This document shows positions 37,961 to 59,286 of a stretch of 64,000 nt of DNA, in pieces. The position numbers were made by a program, and so were the translations under genes. How positions within the stretch are numbered: position 1 is the first letter of the stretch; every line of letters begins with the position of its first letter. The notes under the pieces were generated by a model that was given only the letters and a program-made list of their open reading frames with translations, was not told the origin of the DNA and ran no database searches. Source of the stretch: Lepidodermella squamata (Eukaryota > Gastrotricha); NCBI GenBank assembly GCA_047495785.1, contig JBLDXI010000054.1, forward strand, positions 2,852,001-2,916,000, read 5' to 3'.

Positions 37961-40469
37961 TCATTTGGTCATGTGACTGAACATACGACGCGCGTTGATC
38001 ATATCGGTTGAGCAGACGTAGTAATCAGCAGCTGAGTCTTCTGAATTCGTAAGAAGACGGAATGCAGCCACTTCAGTGTACGTCACACCGCCAACGTAAC
38101 AAACCAGCACAGTTTGCCTCGCCCCGCCCTCGCCGCCGCGGCCGAGCGAGGCGATCGATGACGTTGAACTCGATCGTTGAAGGCCGCTAGGACCAGCGCC
38201 AGACCTCGCGCCAAACGTTAGGGTTCGCTCTTCATGTGGCACGCCGGGCAGGAGGGATGAAACGTTGGAGAGTTGTGACTTCTGAACGCCTCCGGTCAGC
38301 ATTTGCACGATTCGAACGGATAACGGGGCGTAGCCATTACACACGCAGCAGATATCGCGCGGATCGGTTGGATTCTCCGGAACCGGGTCATCACTCCACA
38401 GTTTGAGCATTTTTCGCAAGCTCCTACGACATGAAAAAAATATTCGATTCAAACTCAATGAATTAATTCGGGATTTTTTATCATTGAAATATCATCAACA
38501 TAATATGTTCAAGTAAGAAGGGGAATTGGCGTAGAATGAAACTGAAAATACGCGAAATTTGCTTATAATTTGAAATCGAACGGTTCTACCGGTTCCAGCC
38601 ATTTTTGAATTTTTGAAATTAAAATTTATTGAAATTTAACTTACCGGGAGAATCTTCCATCCTTTACCCGCGAATTTACCGAAGAAATTAAAAATTACTG
38701 GAGGGAATCGGGAAACATCGAAGGTAACGGGCTCGGTAATTTTCGGGATTTTACCGGGTCGGTCCGAATTTCTCCGGATTTTTAATCCCATTGACAAGTG
38801 ACATGCTAATTTAGTATTCCACGGCATTGAAATTTTTACAGTATTTTTTGGCTTGGAAATCCCATTTTCAAGCCTCCATATTTTCACCGACTTATTTAAA
38901 ACCCGGAAAACCCGATGGTTCGGTTATTTTCGGTGTTACCCTATTGGAACGAATTTCTCCGGATTTTTTATTTCCGTTCACAAAGTCCATAGCTAATTAC
39001 CATTACGGTGGCTTTTGAAATTTCCATATAGCTATAAGCACTCATTTGAGACCCCGCGATCCCTCTCCCTAGTATTTCCTTTGAGTAAGAGCTAATGGTA
39101 CTGTTACTTACTTGAAGTCGATGAGCTGTTTATCCGTCAGTAGGCCAAGTTGATCCAAATGTAGCAACGCCAACGCACCACTCGGTCCATAGCAATCGAC
39201 GATATCCTTCCTCAACTGACCGAGAATTTTCGGCTTCAAGCCACCAGCGCAAATGCTGACAAGGCAAAGCATTCGCAGAACGTAGTCCAGCGGCTTCACC
39301 TTCGCAATCGAATCTTCAATCAAAGTCAGGCCAATTTTCGATGGATCGTCCGCACACAGCACCTCGTCGACAAATCGCCTCAAATAGTCACTATCGTCCT
39401 TAGCTAGCTCGGCGTTGATATACTCAACGATACCAACGTGAGCGCTCACGTCCTCCTTCTGCTTCATCACCGGTCGCATTTCATTTGCAACAAATTGACG
39501 CAGCGATTCCGTTGAGTCAGTGTTTCGAATTCGTTGCATCAACGCATCTATAGCACGCAATTTTTTCGTCACAATAATCGGCACCTGGCGAATGTCTACA
39601 ATTTGCAATTCAGCGTACAACTCTTGACTAGCGGCTAGGCGAATTCGGGCCTTATCATCGCCATCCGGCGGCAATTTAACCATGCCGCAGTGAATGCCGA
39701 AGAAATCATCCAGTAAAGCTTCGTATGTAATCGGAACGACAAGTGGGGTCAAAAAATCGATGGATCGATCGATTAGGACTAGCACGTCGAAGTGAAGGCG
39801 TTCGATTTTCTCCGGCCGCGGGCTCTCCTCGCATTTCAACGCGAGCATTTTCGAAATTTCACGCGATAGCTCACCCTTAGCAATCACCTTGGAGAACGCG
39901 CCGTGTTTCGACTGGATAAAATCAAGGCCTGATACAATGTTGTGCAGTAAATTGAACCGTTTTCGAAGGTATAAATCGCGAAAAGCTGCTTCTTCCTCCA
40001 TCGACAGCAGATCAGGCCGAATTGTGAAGAAAGGACACGGCAAGCTGTTGTTGTAATCCACCTTAATGCCTTTCAACGCCTTCAATTCGTCAAGTGGTTT
40101 CGCGCAGTTTTGCCGCGAATATGGCATAAAGTAGACGTAGCAATTTTTCGACTGCAAAACCCGCGAGTTGTTCAAAATCGCATCGCGAACAATTTCACAC
40201 GCTGAGGTTTCGGGTTTTACGACGAAAATGTACGATTTTGCGCTCGGCATCTCGTCCAGTGTCATCGAAGCCGAGAGCCACACCTGTTTTTCAACGCCGC
40301 GTTCTCGCATTTCAGAATCTTCAATGCCGACGAAGCCTTTCATGAGATGTGCCATCGTGTTGTTTTGAAAAATTAAAACCTTTCCAGACGGACATGACGC
40401 GAGGAATGAATACACCGCAGATCGCAAATATTTGCATAGCGGAGTGAAACTTAACTCGTCCGTCGACAT
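37961..40469 (-). CDS. Vps33a: VPS33A-like Sec1/Munc18 protein
   Basis: Two exons, 39112-40469 and 37961-38423, give 606 aa, near the family's usual 600. Sec1/Munc18 features run throughout: domain 1 with LASCPSGKVLIFQNNT, LVLIDRSIDFLTPLVVPITYEALLDDFFGI, a helical domain 3, and the C-terminal VCYVGGVTYTEVAAFRLL that matches the VLFLGGVT.AEI ending of VPS33. VPS33A is the SNARE-binding subunit of the HOPS and CORVET tethering complexes, which drive endosome and lysosome fusion. A Gly/Ser-rich insert (GARSGAGPSG...GRGGEGG) lies before the last strand. The single intron (688 nt) carries repeat R1 in two tandem copies. VPS33B is less likely from the strand sequences. It is 231 bp upstream of DLD on the same strand. 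Confidence 0.9.
38640..39010. repeat. Dispersed repeat R1, two tandem copies (intronic)
   Basis: Copies at about 38640-38815 and 38880-39010 share GGTAACGGGCTCGGTAATTT or a shorter version, then AATTTCTCCGGATTTTTxATCCC. They correspond to 2700-2905 in the same orientation. They lie in the VPS33A intron. Confidence 0.6.
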
Positions 40470-41200
40470 TTTTCAAAAAAAAAACTAAAAAAAAAATTGA
40501 GAAAAAAATACAATAATTTTTTGAGCGGTTCAGCGACTTGTATTATCGTTATAATAATAATTACTATCTGTCATCATAATTTTGGTTTTAGAGAATTCGC
40601 ACAACAGCAAAAAATGCACAAACACCGCAAACTTGCACTGAAAAAATATTAAGCGGCTACATTTTGAAGGTTAATACAATATTTCATTTTTCATCTGCAT
40701 ATGTTAAAATCGTGAAATTCAAAGATCGCAATAAAAACCAGAACAAAAGAAAAATATAGATAAAAAGCTCAGGAGAAATATTTTTACTTTGACATTTTGA
40801 TAGTAGTAAATTTTTTTAGAAACCTCATGAAAAAAGCAATACTACGCAAGGTGAATAAATCGAGCAAACACCATCGTCATGGTAGAAGAGAGTAAAACCT
40901 GTTAATACAACATATCTGACTTCAAGTAAAATCACAGAGAAGTACGACATACAAGAGAAGCATGTTGTATCAAGCGGAAAAGACTAGACCGAAAAATACA
41001 CGTAAAGCGAGTGATCCAAAGTCAGATTCTGTTCATTCAAAGCAGACCATATAAAAAGTATGAGGAAGTAAAAGCCTCGGATCCCTATATCAATATACGA
41101 AGAAACAGGGCTGCATTCCAGGTGAGATGAAAATCCTACCACGCAATATTAATAAGGCAAGTGAAAATTGATTAGATCAAATTTCAATTATTAGTATATT
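40470..41200. other. Intergenic between copine D and VPS33A
   Basis: AT-rich, nothing recognised. It should hold the VPS33A promoter and the copine D 3' UTR. Confidence 0.5.
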
Positions 41201-43645
<2,445 letters not shown>

Positions 43646-44233
43646 TATGCTTGGATGCGAAAAACAAACCGGGCGATGTATTGTTTTACATATTTCCTGA
43701 CCAGCAAAATGCGAAATGTAAATTCCCTATAGATAAAATGAGACAACGTTTTTAGCGTACAGAAAATATGAAAAGAACAGCCTTTTTATGTACATTGCTT
43801 AGTATAACATAGAACATCTATAAGGCATTAAATTCAATTATAATCCACGCAAAATTCGCCATTATTATTATTACTGTTATTATTATCATCAGAACAAAAT
43901 GAGCACACTCGCATTTATGAAAGGGCATCGTAAAAAATGAAAAGACGCAAAAATCGATAAAAAAAATATGATTACAAATATATTTACTTCTTGTTGCAAA
44001 GCATAAAAAATGAATGAGCAAACCGGTACCAGAACGCAATAATTTCACTCGAAATAACTTTTTGAACCAGATAACCAAGGTCATCAAACACAACGCGCAT
44101 CATAAAGGCCAAATTTGGCAGGAAATTACAATTTTTTATGCAAAATTTTTGAAGCAGGGCAAGGAATGTTTAAAAAACTAGCATCTTGTATCACAAAAAT
44201 TGATGTCATTTTTATGGGAGGTAAAAAGCGAGA
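43646..44233. other. Intergenic between copines E and D
   Basis: No gene recognised. A run of ATT/ATA simple sequence lies at 43860-43890. Confidence 0.5.
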
Positions 44234-46048
44234 TCATTGCGAAATTTGCGCGAGAGGAACCTCGAGCTGTGAATGTTCTTCCTGGCATTGCTCAGCCGAG
44301 GCTTTCAGCTTATCAGGTGTCGCTCCTATTTTAGCCATGTAGGACAGAAACTGGCGCGGTATTTCAGCCATTACTTCTCTGAAATTCAAGATAGTTTTTT
44401 TCAAGCTAGAAATTTGAAACTGAGTAAATATTAATATTTACCTAGCTAACTCCACCTGCGCCATCGCCCAATTATTTCCCGTTCGATGGAGAATTTTCGA
44501 AAAGGGCACAAATTGAACAATATCCCGCTCCATGCGACGGCCTTTTTCAGTTTTCAACGGATTAACATCAGCATCCAACACCTCCATATCCGTAAAATCC
44601 GCATGACCAACGCCGACAATGATAATTGAAATCGGCAGCGAGCTAGCGCTGATTATAGCTTCGGTTGTTTCTTTCATGTCAGAAATAACGCCATCGGTTA
44701 GAATTAGTAGGACAAAATACTCATGACCGTCCCTCTTCTCATTCGCGTAGTTAAACAATTGCCGGATGATCGGAGCGAAATTTGTCGGTCCGTGCAGTCT
44801 TACACGCTGCAAAGCACCCCTATAAGCCTGCATAACTCCATCAACTCCCTCGCAAAACGGATTTATCTCATCACCATTCTAAAATATTAAGGAGGGATAA
44901 ATATTTTTATGGAAAAATTCGAAAATTTACCAAGAAAAAGCAATGGCTAGGCCGCCAATTCGGTGGGACCAGGGCGCCAAAACCAAGAGCGGGGAACATT
45001 TTATCGCTATCATAGTCTTGAATAATCTCCAAAACAGCCCGCAAGGCCATTTGGTACTGATTTGGGCCATTAGGGTTGTTAAAATGAAGGGAACTAGGAT
45101 TTTCCGGCGGTCCATTCGAGGCTGTGAAATCAATCGCGGCAACACAGTTCAGTTGAACGCTTCTGTAAAAAAAATCGAAAAAAATCCTCCTTAATCATTC
45201 ACATTTTCAAAATTAACGAACCCGCGAGAGACAAAATCGAGAAAAGACATATTTGCGTCCTTATTGATGCTGACCAAATGCAGCGTAGCGCCTTCGCCCA
45301 TCGCATAGGTGTTTCTCGGGTGATTAGGGCCCATATTTAGAACTCCGACGGTTGTATTGACGGAGCCAACCATTTTATGGGCGCCATTTGTCTTCGCCTG
45401 CCATACTGCGATTCGAATCACCCGATCGATATCGCCATTGCATAGCGTGAATGAATTGACTTTACATAGTGGCCACGTGACTGTTTTATCACCCGGGACG
45501 ATGCGGCTTCGATATGCGAGTAGTTCCCCGCCTTTAGGGATGGTTTTAAAAATTTCAAGAAAATACGACCTCTCGCCGCTGAACAGCTTCTTCGGCAGAT
45601 TATTGACGCAAAATTTGATGATGAATGACTCCTTAAACGCGCCCATTTCCTCGGCAACTATTGTCATAAGGCCTACTTCGTTGTTTTCGTCCATCAATGG
45701 CTTTTCATAGACCCCCGAGCCGCTGCATCTCACAATTTCAGCCAAAGGACCATCGACCGAGCCCAGGAAGTCAACATCCTCATGCTCCTGATCAAAGTCG
45801 TAGAGCTCGAAGCGTAATAATTGCCGCTCTTCGAATAAATAAGTCGCGTCGATTTTTTGCGAGAAACAAGGCCGGAAAGTACCGCGAAGAACCTCTGTTC
45901 GACCGATTTCGCTCCAATCATCGGTAGAGCCGGGTTTTAAACTGTAAACAACGCATAGCAAATTCAATTTTTCTTCGCCGGTTTGTTCTCGAAACAGCTG
46001 GCAAGATATCGATAACTCGACAGCACTCGAAGCCGCTGGGGGTGCCAT
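44234..46048 (-). CDS. Copine E (divergent C2A)
   Basis: Exons 45222-46048, 44931-45162, 44442-44878 and 44234-44378 give 546 aa. The first C2 has lost the SKSDP loop: it reads FREQTGEEKLNLLCVVY, and the second acidic loop is FDQEHEDVDFLG, so calcium binding by C2A is doubtful. C2B resembles those of F and G. The vWA domain is well kept: [40 protein letters not shown]. The last exon starts EVMAEIPRQFLSYM and ends in a short Glu/Gln-rich tail. The gene ends head-to-tail only 180 bp from copine F on the same strand. Confidence 0.9.
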
Positions 46049-46228
46049 ATTATCATCCCTTTTATCTTAACAGTCTAAAGAAAGAAGACAACATGGGTAT
46101 ATAATTGAGATCATAAAATTTGAAATCAAACGAGATAATATCACAGCCCGATAAAGTTGACCGCTATTTTGAGAGATTGAAATGGGGGGTGATGAACTCA
46201 AAAATTTAGACACAATTTTTAAGGTGGG

Positions 46229-48006
<1,778 letters not shown>

Positions 48007-48245
48007 TTTTTTAACTAAAATCTAATTAAAAAAAAATCAAAACCAGAAATTAAGCGTAATTTACGCGAAAGAATCTGTACACCATCGCATCACAATGAAG
48101 CAGAGAAGCATCAACAAGGAATTTCAAAAATGAAAAGCTAAGCGTAGACCAACTAACAGCAGTTTAACAAGCCAATGAGTAAATACATCGAATGAGCATG
48201 CATAAATAAAATCATCAAAAATGATCGAAAATAACGGTATTATGG

Positions 48246-50676
48246 TCAGTGCTGAGGGGCAGAAGCCGGCGGCGGGGCAGTTGCTTTGAGCTTCTCAGGT
48301 GTCATCCCAACCTTAGCCATATAGGACAAAAATTGCCGTGGAATTTCGGCCAAAACCTCACTGAAATGGGACAGCGATTATAAATTTAGCAAGAAAAATT
48401 AAAGAATTATATACCGAGCAAGTTCGACTTGCGCCATGCCCCAGTTATTCCCAGTTCGATTGAGAATATTGGTAAAAGGCACAAATTGAACAATGTCTCG
48501 CTCCATCCTACGCCCATTAGCCGTCATAAGCGGTCTATCATCCGCATCGAGTTTTTCCATCGCCGAAAAATCCGCATGGCCAACTCCGACGATGATGATA
48601 GAAATTGGCAGAGTGCTCGCGTGAACAATAGATTCAGTTGTTTGCGCCATGTCCGAGATAACTCCATCGGTGAGAATCAACAAAATGAAGTAAGACCGGC
48701 CGTCTGCATTGGCGTGTGCAAAACTTGTGACATGGTTTATAATTGGTGCAAAATTTGTTGGACCATTCAGTTTCACGCGTTGTATGGCAGCTGTATATGC
48801 TTGCAAAACGCCATCTACGCCGGAGCAATAAGGATTCGATGGATGGCCATTCTGAAAAAAATAGAAAATTCCACCTACAGCGATGAAATATCGAAAAATG
48901 TTTAGACCATTTAGCTATCCTCAGCTCTAAAAGCTATTATAGGAGACATTAATAATGCCGCAAAGCGTGGGGTATTTCATAAAGTTACGCCACTTCACCC
49001 GCTTGCCAACAGTGCAAAAATCGATAACTTTAAATTTTACACTCAAAAACTTGCGATGAAAACTTTCGGTTCAAAATTAAAATAGGACACCATACCAGAA
49101 AAACTTAGGGAAAGCTGCAAAGGTTGACTTCATTCAGCTCGAAAAGATCGAAGTGAAATCGCTCATTAGTTTCGTAAAATAATGAAAATTAATGGAGAAA
49201 AATGGAGTTTGTACCTTCAAATTTGAATTGTTCACTACCGATTTCGGGACTTCCACCAAAAAATCCAAAAATTTCGAAATAAATTTCGCCAACGAAACGG
49301 AAACCGCCATCAATTTAGGTACTTTTCCGTTTCGAAGAAAACTGCAAATTGATGGTGTAATTTGACTTTTCGGATTTGTTAGTGGAAGTCCCAAAATTGA
49401 AGGCTAAATCCTAATTTCATTGTAAGAAAATGTAAACCCAAATTCAATAAATTTGTATTATTTCTCAAAATCGGAAAATAATTAAAAAATCAAATTTCTT
49501 TTTCTACGAAAATCTACGAATTTGACCTATATTTTGGGGTTTCACGTACAGCCCTGGAGATGCCTTTTTGGTTTTTCCATTCAAAGTTTTACTTACGACG
49601 AAAAAGCAATGGTCCGTGTGCCAATCAGGCGGAATCTGAGCCCCGAAACCCAGAACCGGAAACATTTTATCACTATCGTAGTCCTGAATGATATCCAGCA
49701 CAGAACGTAGCGCCATTTGGTATTGGTTCGGATGGGCTGGGTTCATGGCGTAATGCAACGACTGCGGATTCGTTGGATTTCCATTCGAAGCCGTAAAGTC
49801 AACAGCGGCAAAACAATGCAGTGTAATGCCGACTTTGATAAAGTCCAAAAATGACGATGTCGAGTCTTTCGTAATGGCCTCAAGACGCAAATTCGCTCCA
49901 CCTGATAACGCATAGGTATTTTGCGGATTTTGAGGCCCTTGGGCCAAAACTCGAAGGGTGGTACTGCATTGCCCCTTCATTTTATGGCTACCCGAATCCT
50001 TACGCTTCCAAATCGAAAGGCGAATGCTTCGATCCAAGTCGCCATTACACAAGGTGTGAGCGCCGAGTTGAAACATTGGCCAATTGACGAATTTCTTCCC
50101 CTTGACAACCGGACCTCGATAGGCCAACATTTCGCCGCCATTTTCCATGCTTTTGTGAATTTCGAGGAAATAAGAACTCTCACTGCTGAAAATACCCGTT
50201 GGCAAATTTCCGGCGCTAAATCGCATGGAATAAGCCTCTTTGCATGAACCAAGTTCTTCGGCCATAATTTTGATAAAACCGCGGTCCTCCCTGCCCTTGC
50301 CATGAAGGGGCTTCTCAAAGCCGGACATGCCGCTGTAACTGACAATTTCACCCAAAGCCGCCTCGCAAGATCCGATGAAGTCATGGTCGGCTAGGTTTGT
50401 TTTCGTAGAATCAATGTCGTACATGTCAAATCGTAGCAGTTGGCGTTCTTCGAAAAAGTACGTCATGTTGATTTTTCGCGAAAAGGTCGGGTTCAAGTTG
50501 TCCTTAATGACCTCAGTACGGCCGATTTCGATCCAATCATTGCTGTTACCCGTACGACGCAGGTAGACAACGCAACACGGGTCTGATTTTGAGATTACAT
50601 CCAAATTTTTCAACTTTCGGCACGAAATTGTCAGCTCAACAGCGCTGTAAGGTGAGCTTGGGGGCAGCTGCGCCAT
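48246..50676 (-). CDS. Copine G
   Basis: Exons 49597-50676, 48415-48851 and 48246-48360 give 543 aa. The C2A loop is LDVISKSDPCC. C2B and the start of the vWA domain are in one exon (FIKVG then [16 protein letters not shown]), because the intron found at this junction in the other nine copines is missing. The vWA domain is complete ([32 protein letters not shown]). The tail is Pro/Ala-rich (TAPPPASAP). The intron before the second vWA exon is long (745 nt) with no recognised insert. Confidence 0.92.
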
Positions 50677-51025
50677 TTCGATGTTTAAAAAATCTAAAAA
50701 AATACGAAAAATTTCACAAAAAATAGCATTTAATGGGTTGAGAACAATTGATCCGGTTAAAACTCATATATCATGGATAGGTAAATATCACGAAGCCCGC
50801 AACAAAATAAGCAGTTTTACAAAATATACGAGTGCGCAAGAATAGAATAGACTATAAAAAGGGATTGAACTCTTGAGAGTGCAAATTCGATGTTAAAATT
50901 TCCAAAAATCTATCTTAAGAGTATATAGGGAATGCACTTTTAGTAATGCAGCACAGTTGAATATACTCGCGATTTTACATTATAAAAAAAATTAAGACAG
51001 CTAAAAATAAAGCAATTCATTCGAT

Positions 51026-52897
51026 TCAGGCCGTTTTAGGCAGTGCGGCAATTTTTTGAGGCGTCATTCCGATTTTCGACATGTAAGACAGAAATTGACC
51101 AGGAATTTCGGCTAGAACTTCACGAGCAAGTTCAATTTTAGCGACTTCGTAATTGAAATTTGCTTTTCGCATAATTTGCGTGAAGGGCACAAATTGAACA
51201 ATATCCCGCTCCATGCCACGCCCGTGCGTATCAACCAACGGATTGTCATCGGCATCCAGCCGGTCCATGGCTGAAAAATCAGCCTCACCCACGCCGACAA
51301 TAATAATCGACATGGGCAGCCCAGTAGCGGCTACAATTGCATTTGTTGTCTGAGCCAAATCGCTGATAACACCATCGGTTATAATCATGAGGATAAAATA
51401 ATTCTTGCCCTCTTTATTCGAATTCGCAAACTGCGAGACGTGATTTATGACCGGGGCGAAATTTGTCGGTCCGTGGAGTCGAACGTTAGCCAGCGCGTTC
51501 GCGTAAGCTGCCATCACGCCCTCAACACCGGCACAATACGGACTCGTGGGGTGGAAATTTAGGAAAAATTCGTGGCTGACTTGAAAATTCGGAGGAATTA
51601 AGGCGCCGAAACCGAGGCACGGGAACATGCGATCTGTGTCGTAGTCTTGAATAATCTCGAGAACTGATCTCAACGCAATTTGATATTGATTAGGATGCTG
51701 TGGGTTCATATAATGCAGTGAAGTCGCCTGTCGAGGGTCGCCATTTGATGACGTAAAATCAACCGCAATCGAGCAATGCATCTGAACTTGGCTAAAATTG
51801 CAAAAAGAGCAGTTTTAAAATATTATTTTTTCAAATTCCAAATTTTAAGGAATTTTAAATCTAATTTTTAATTTTTAAATTAATTGAAATTCAAATCTTA
51901 TTAATTTCAGATTTTTTTAATTCCACTGTTTTAAAGAAAAAAATTAAAATTCATCAATTCAAAATAGAGTAAAAATATTTGCACCACTAATTTGAAATTC
52001 CAAACCTCAAATTTGAAAATAAATTCAAAATTTGCACTTAGCGCGCCCATTTAAATCAAAAATTGAAAAATCTTACCCTATTTTAATGAAGTCGATGAAA
52101 GTAGAATGGGAGCCTCTTGAAAAGCTGATTAGACGAACGGAAGCGCCTGAGGATAGTTTGAAGCTAAACGGAAGGACGCATTCACTCATAGCTCTAACAG
52201 TCGTGTTCCAATCGCCCAAACTTCGATGCGACCCATTCGATTTTTTCTTGAATAGCGTTATTTTCAGCCCTCGATCGACATCTCCGTTACACAGGCTGTG
52301 CATACTGATTTGCGCAACTTTCCATTCGAGGCAGTTTTTACCCGTGTGTTTATCACTTCGATAGACCAGAATCATCGCACTAGTTTCTGTCGCTTTGTGA
52401 ATTTCGTAGAAAAATTGCGAGACTCCGAAAAATTTCTTCGGTAAATGATCACCGCCTAGCTTTATCGAATAAGCCTCCTTAAAACTCGACAATTCATCGG
52501 CGCAGATTCTGATTTTGCCGTTAGGGCCGCGTTTCGGGCCCTGTAGATCACGCTCGAATGCCGCCAAACCAGAGCAAGATACAATTTCGCCGAGAGTAGC
52601 CTCCGTCCGGCCGATGAAATCGTGATCTGAGAGATTATGCGAGCTAGAATCGATGTCGTATATCTCGAATTTGAGCACTTGCCGCTCTTCAAACATGTAA
52701 GTAAGGGTGAATTTTTTCGCGAATTCCGGGTTGAGGTTATTTTTAACGACCTCTGTCCGGCCGATTTCTTGCCACGAATCCGTGCGGGCTTGTTTGAGGA
52801 AAACAACACACATCGGGTCTGATTTCGATAAAATATCCGAATCACGCAGATTGCGACAAGAAATTGTCAGCTCGACAATGCTGCACGGCTCGTTCAT
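51026..52897 (-). CDS. Copine H
   Basis: Two exons only, 52077-52897 and 51026-51791 (528 aa). C2A: LRDSDILSKSDPMCVVF and NNLNPEFAKK; C2B ends FIDFIKIG. The whole vWA domain is one exon: [42 protein letters not shown] and [21 protein letters not shown], with a very short tail. The MIDAS residues look intact. The lack of the three internal vWA introns is shared with copine I, its neighbour and closest relative by structure. Confidence 0.93.
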
Positions 52898-53157
52898 GAC
52901 GACGGTGACAAATAGTAATATTTAAACAGGGGTAGTGTATAAAAATAATCTACCAGAAAAATGTGAAATTCGTGCAATTAAAAGCTGAATTTATGGCATA
53001 TGTAAAATGATATATCGAAAAATCGTTGTGCAAGCAGCGTTGTATAGAAAAACTAGAACTATAAGAAAAAGAGCGATAAAAGGTCCCACTTTCGACACCT
53101 TTTACATTGCGGAAGCGTAACAAGATTTAAAAATATATGTCGGGTGTAAAAACTGGG

Positions 53158-54843
<1,686 letters not shown>

Positions 54844-55948
54844 CTAGGCAAAAAGCAAAAGACAATCAACCTAATTGAAAAAAATATTTAAATGTAACTA
54901 GTACCTTTAATCGCAACGAGAATGAAGGAAGCTCGATGTAAAACACGCCTTTTGATTGATAAAAGGCCTATAAAAGAATTGTCCATTCTGTATCAAATGA
55001 CTTTCTTGAGTAAGTTGGAAAAATATAGACAGCATAAGTGCATAGTCACCACGACATTAGTATTTGCCACTAGCGTTTTGAATCTCTCGCTATTTTTTTG
55101 GTATACTATTTCCAAATCCCACCGGATTGTATATCAAAGCTACTTATTTGCGGCAAAATTTGATTAAGACGAGTGCATGAAGAACCGGACTTAGTAACAC
55201 GCTCGAATAACAATTCAAATAATATAATAGCTATTAGCACTGCCGAACCGACGCAATAGAAATAAAAGAAAAAATCACGGAAATGAACAAACGGCGCCAG
55301 GCATTAATTGAAATTAATCCAACTTGAAAATCGCAAAGTCAATCGTCAATAGCCGAAACGAAACAAACAAAACAAAAGAGTTTTATAGTATTCATGTCAC
55401 GCAAAATCTAGTGTTTACCGAAACGCCCACGACATGGCGCAAAAAACGATGATTCACAAGCTTATTAATATTTACAAGCAAAAATCATCAATGAATTACA
55501 TATACTGGGTCATCGTTGCATCGCATCATTTGTGTTCTGTATTTATTCACACGTCGCCTTCAGCCCCATCCTTTCATCGTAATCATCCCTCGCCATATAA
55601 AAATTGCACACAGTGCTTTGCGATCAAATCAGACGAGCGAGCGAGATGAATGGAAATACAATTGTAATACACATATTATATGTAAATAAAAGCAGCAACA
55701 ATATTTGAGCATGATCGATGCGTAATATTAGGGATATCGAGCAGCCACGGCGAAAAAGCAATCAAATCCTATATATCTTTTGAAAAAAAACGTCATTCGA
55801 TTTTTGTGAGTGCGCAAATACTCAACGGGACGTTTCATCTTAGTAAAACGCCACCTTAATCTCTATCTCGCCACAAATATATGGTTAAATACATCTAACG
55901 ATAACTATAAAAACGAGAATTCATAAAGCAAAATTGATTTCGTCAAAG
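54844..55948. other. Intergenic between copines J and I
   Basis: 1.1 kb, the largest gap inside the copine array apart from the DLD/VPS33A insertion. No supported gene; small ORFs at 54922-55167 and 55434-55649 lack family features. It probably holds a promoter for copine I. Confidence 0.5.
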
Positions 55949-57784
<1,836 letters not shown>

Positions 57785-59286
57785 TTTTCTGCAGGTACGA
57801 TCCTATAGCAAATAATATATGTTTCAATAGTTATATTCAAGTGAAAGAACTTGACTACTTAAAAATGATAAAAACTGGAAGGTTTTTAAGGCTGTGGAAT
57901 CAATTTAGAAAATCGACGTGCTGGAAGACAGAATAGTCCCTGATAAAATCCAGATGCAAATGAACCTGTGGTAGTAGTAACAGATCAACGTAACAGATCA
58001 GAGAAAAAGGGTGATCTTATACGGTCACCCACGGCAAACGACCGCTGAACTATAAAACTATAAGGCACCCTTTAGTGAGTGCATCTGTGTGTAACGATTT
58101 AACGAGGCTAACGATCATCGGCTCTCCAACACTCACTTTGGCTAGCATACAGCATACTGAATCTTGAAGCTTCTATATACCGAAGATCAAAGCTCAGGTT
58201 TCTATGGCGTGACAAAATGAAGTGATGATTGACCAAGGTAGCTGGGCCGGTTATCTTGCACTATCGTAGGGCCAACTTTCAGCCAAACGCCACCCCTAGC
58301 CTCAACATTAACCTGAAACTTAAAAATGGGAACTTAAAGTAGCAATATAACCCATATCAATAGTTCATGAGTCAAGCTGGGAGGCTGGGCAAAGCTCTCG
58401 GATCGTCAAAAGTTCCAACAAAGTCATAATCGGAATGTTGTGTAAGGAAGATGACCGTGATTCGGAGGTGTGGGAGATTTCCACTCCCGAGCCTTATCTG
58501 TCAGAAACACGCAAAACCCCAATGCTACGGGTAACGCATAAGATAATTTCGACTTAGCCAACACCGTTTTCCAGTTGTAAGCGATGACTCAAACAAGATA
58601 GTAACCCGCTTGAAAACCAGCCTCCTTTGGAGCCCCGCTTTTCAGGCGAAACCATTTCGAAAAAATATAGCGCTCAAAAATGTTTTTCACGTTTAATAAA
58701 AATTAATTTTTTTAAATGTCAATGATATATTTATTTATGCTCATAAATAGGTAGCACTGAAATATTGCGGAAATTCATTCTTTATTCTGTATGTGGGGTT
58801 AGAACTGACCTGGGGAGAAATCGGAAGGGCCATGGACAAATCATCGATGAATGATGCGTGAATGTGTGAATCGTTTTCTTTATCTAATATCTCATGAATG
58901 AATCCGACCACGCAATGATTCAAGTGTCAACAGTATCAGAACGCGACATTGCAAAGGCAGTTCTTAATTAATAAGCATGGATTACCAACGTAACGGTCTG
59001 CGGCATGGCGAACGTCGCGTGTCCGCTTGAGAGCAAAGCTGAAACCTCGAACTGCCTCAACGCTTTTTCACCACGTGGTTCTTATCTGATTCTACATTAC
59101 GCGAAATAGGATGCCCCCTGCATGTTTATTGTGAAAAATATACAATGGTTGCAACATGAGGTTATTGCATATTCTCGAAGTTCTTGACTAGAACCGAGAG
59201 CAGCTTGTTCACGCAATGTATATTGTTAAAAAAGACTGTTATCATAAATTATACCTTTTAATTCATGACAGATTTTTAACCAGCAG
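57785..59286. other. Intergenic between copine J and MTMR14-like gene
   Basis: 1.5 kb between divergent genes, so it should contain both promoters. No exon, tRNA or snRNA was recognised. A somewhat GC-richer, non-coding block lies around 58200-58650. Confidence 0.5.

Noticed and set aside
45357-45927. Plus-strand ORFs opposite the copines
   Set aside because: These and similar frames throughout 23-58 kb are antisense shadows of conserved copine exons.
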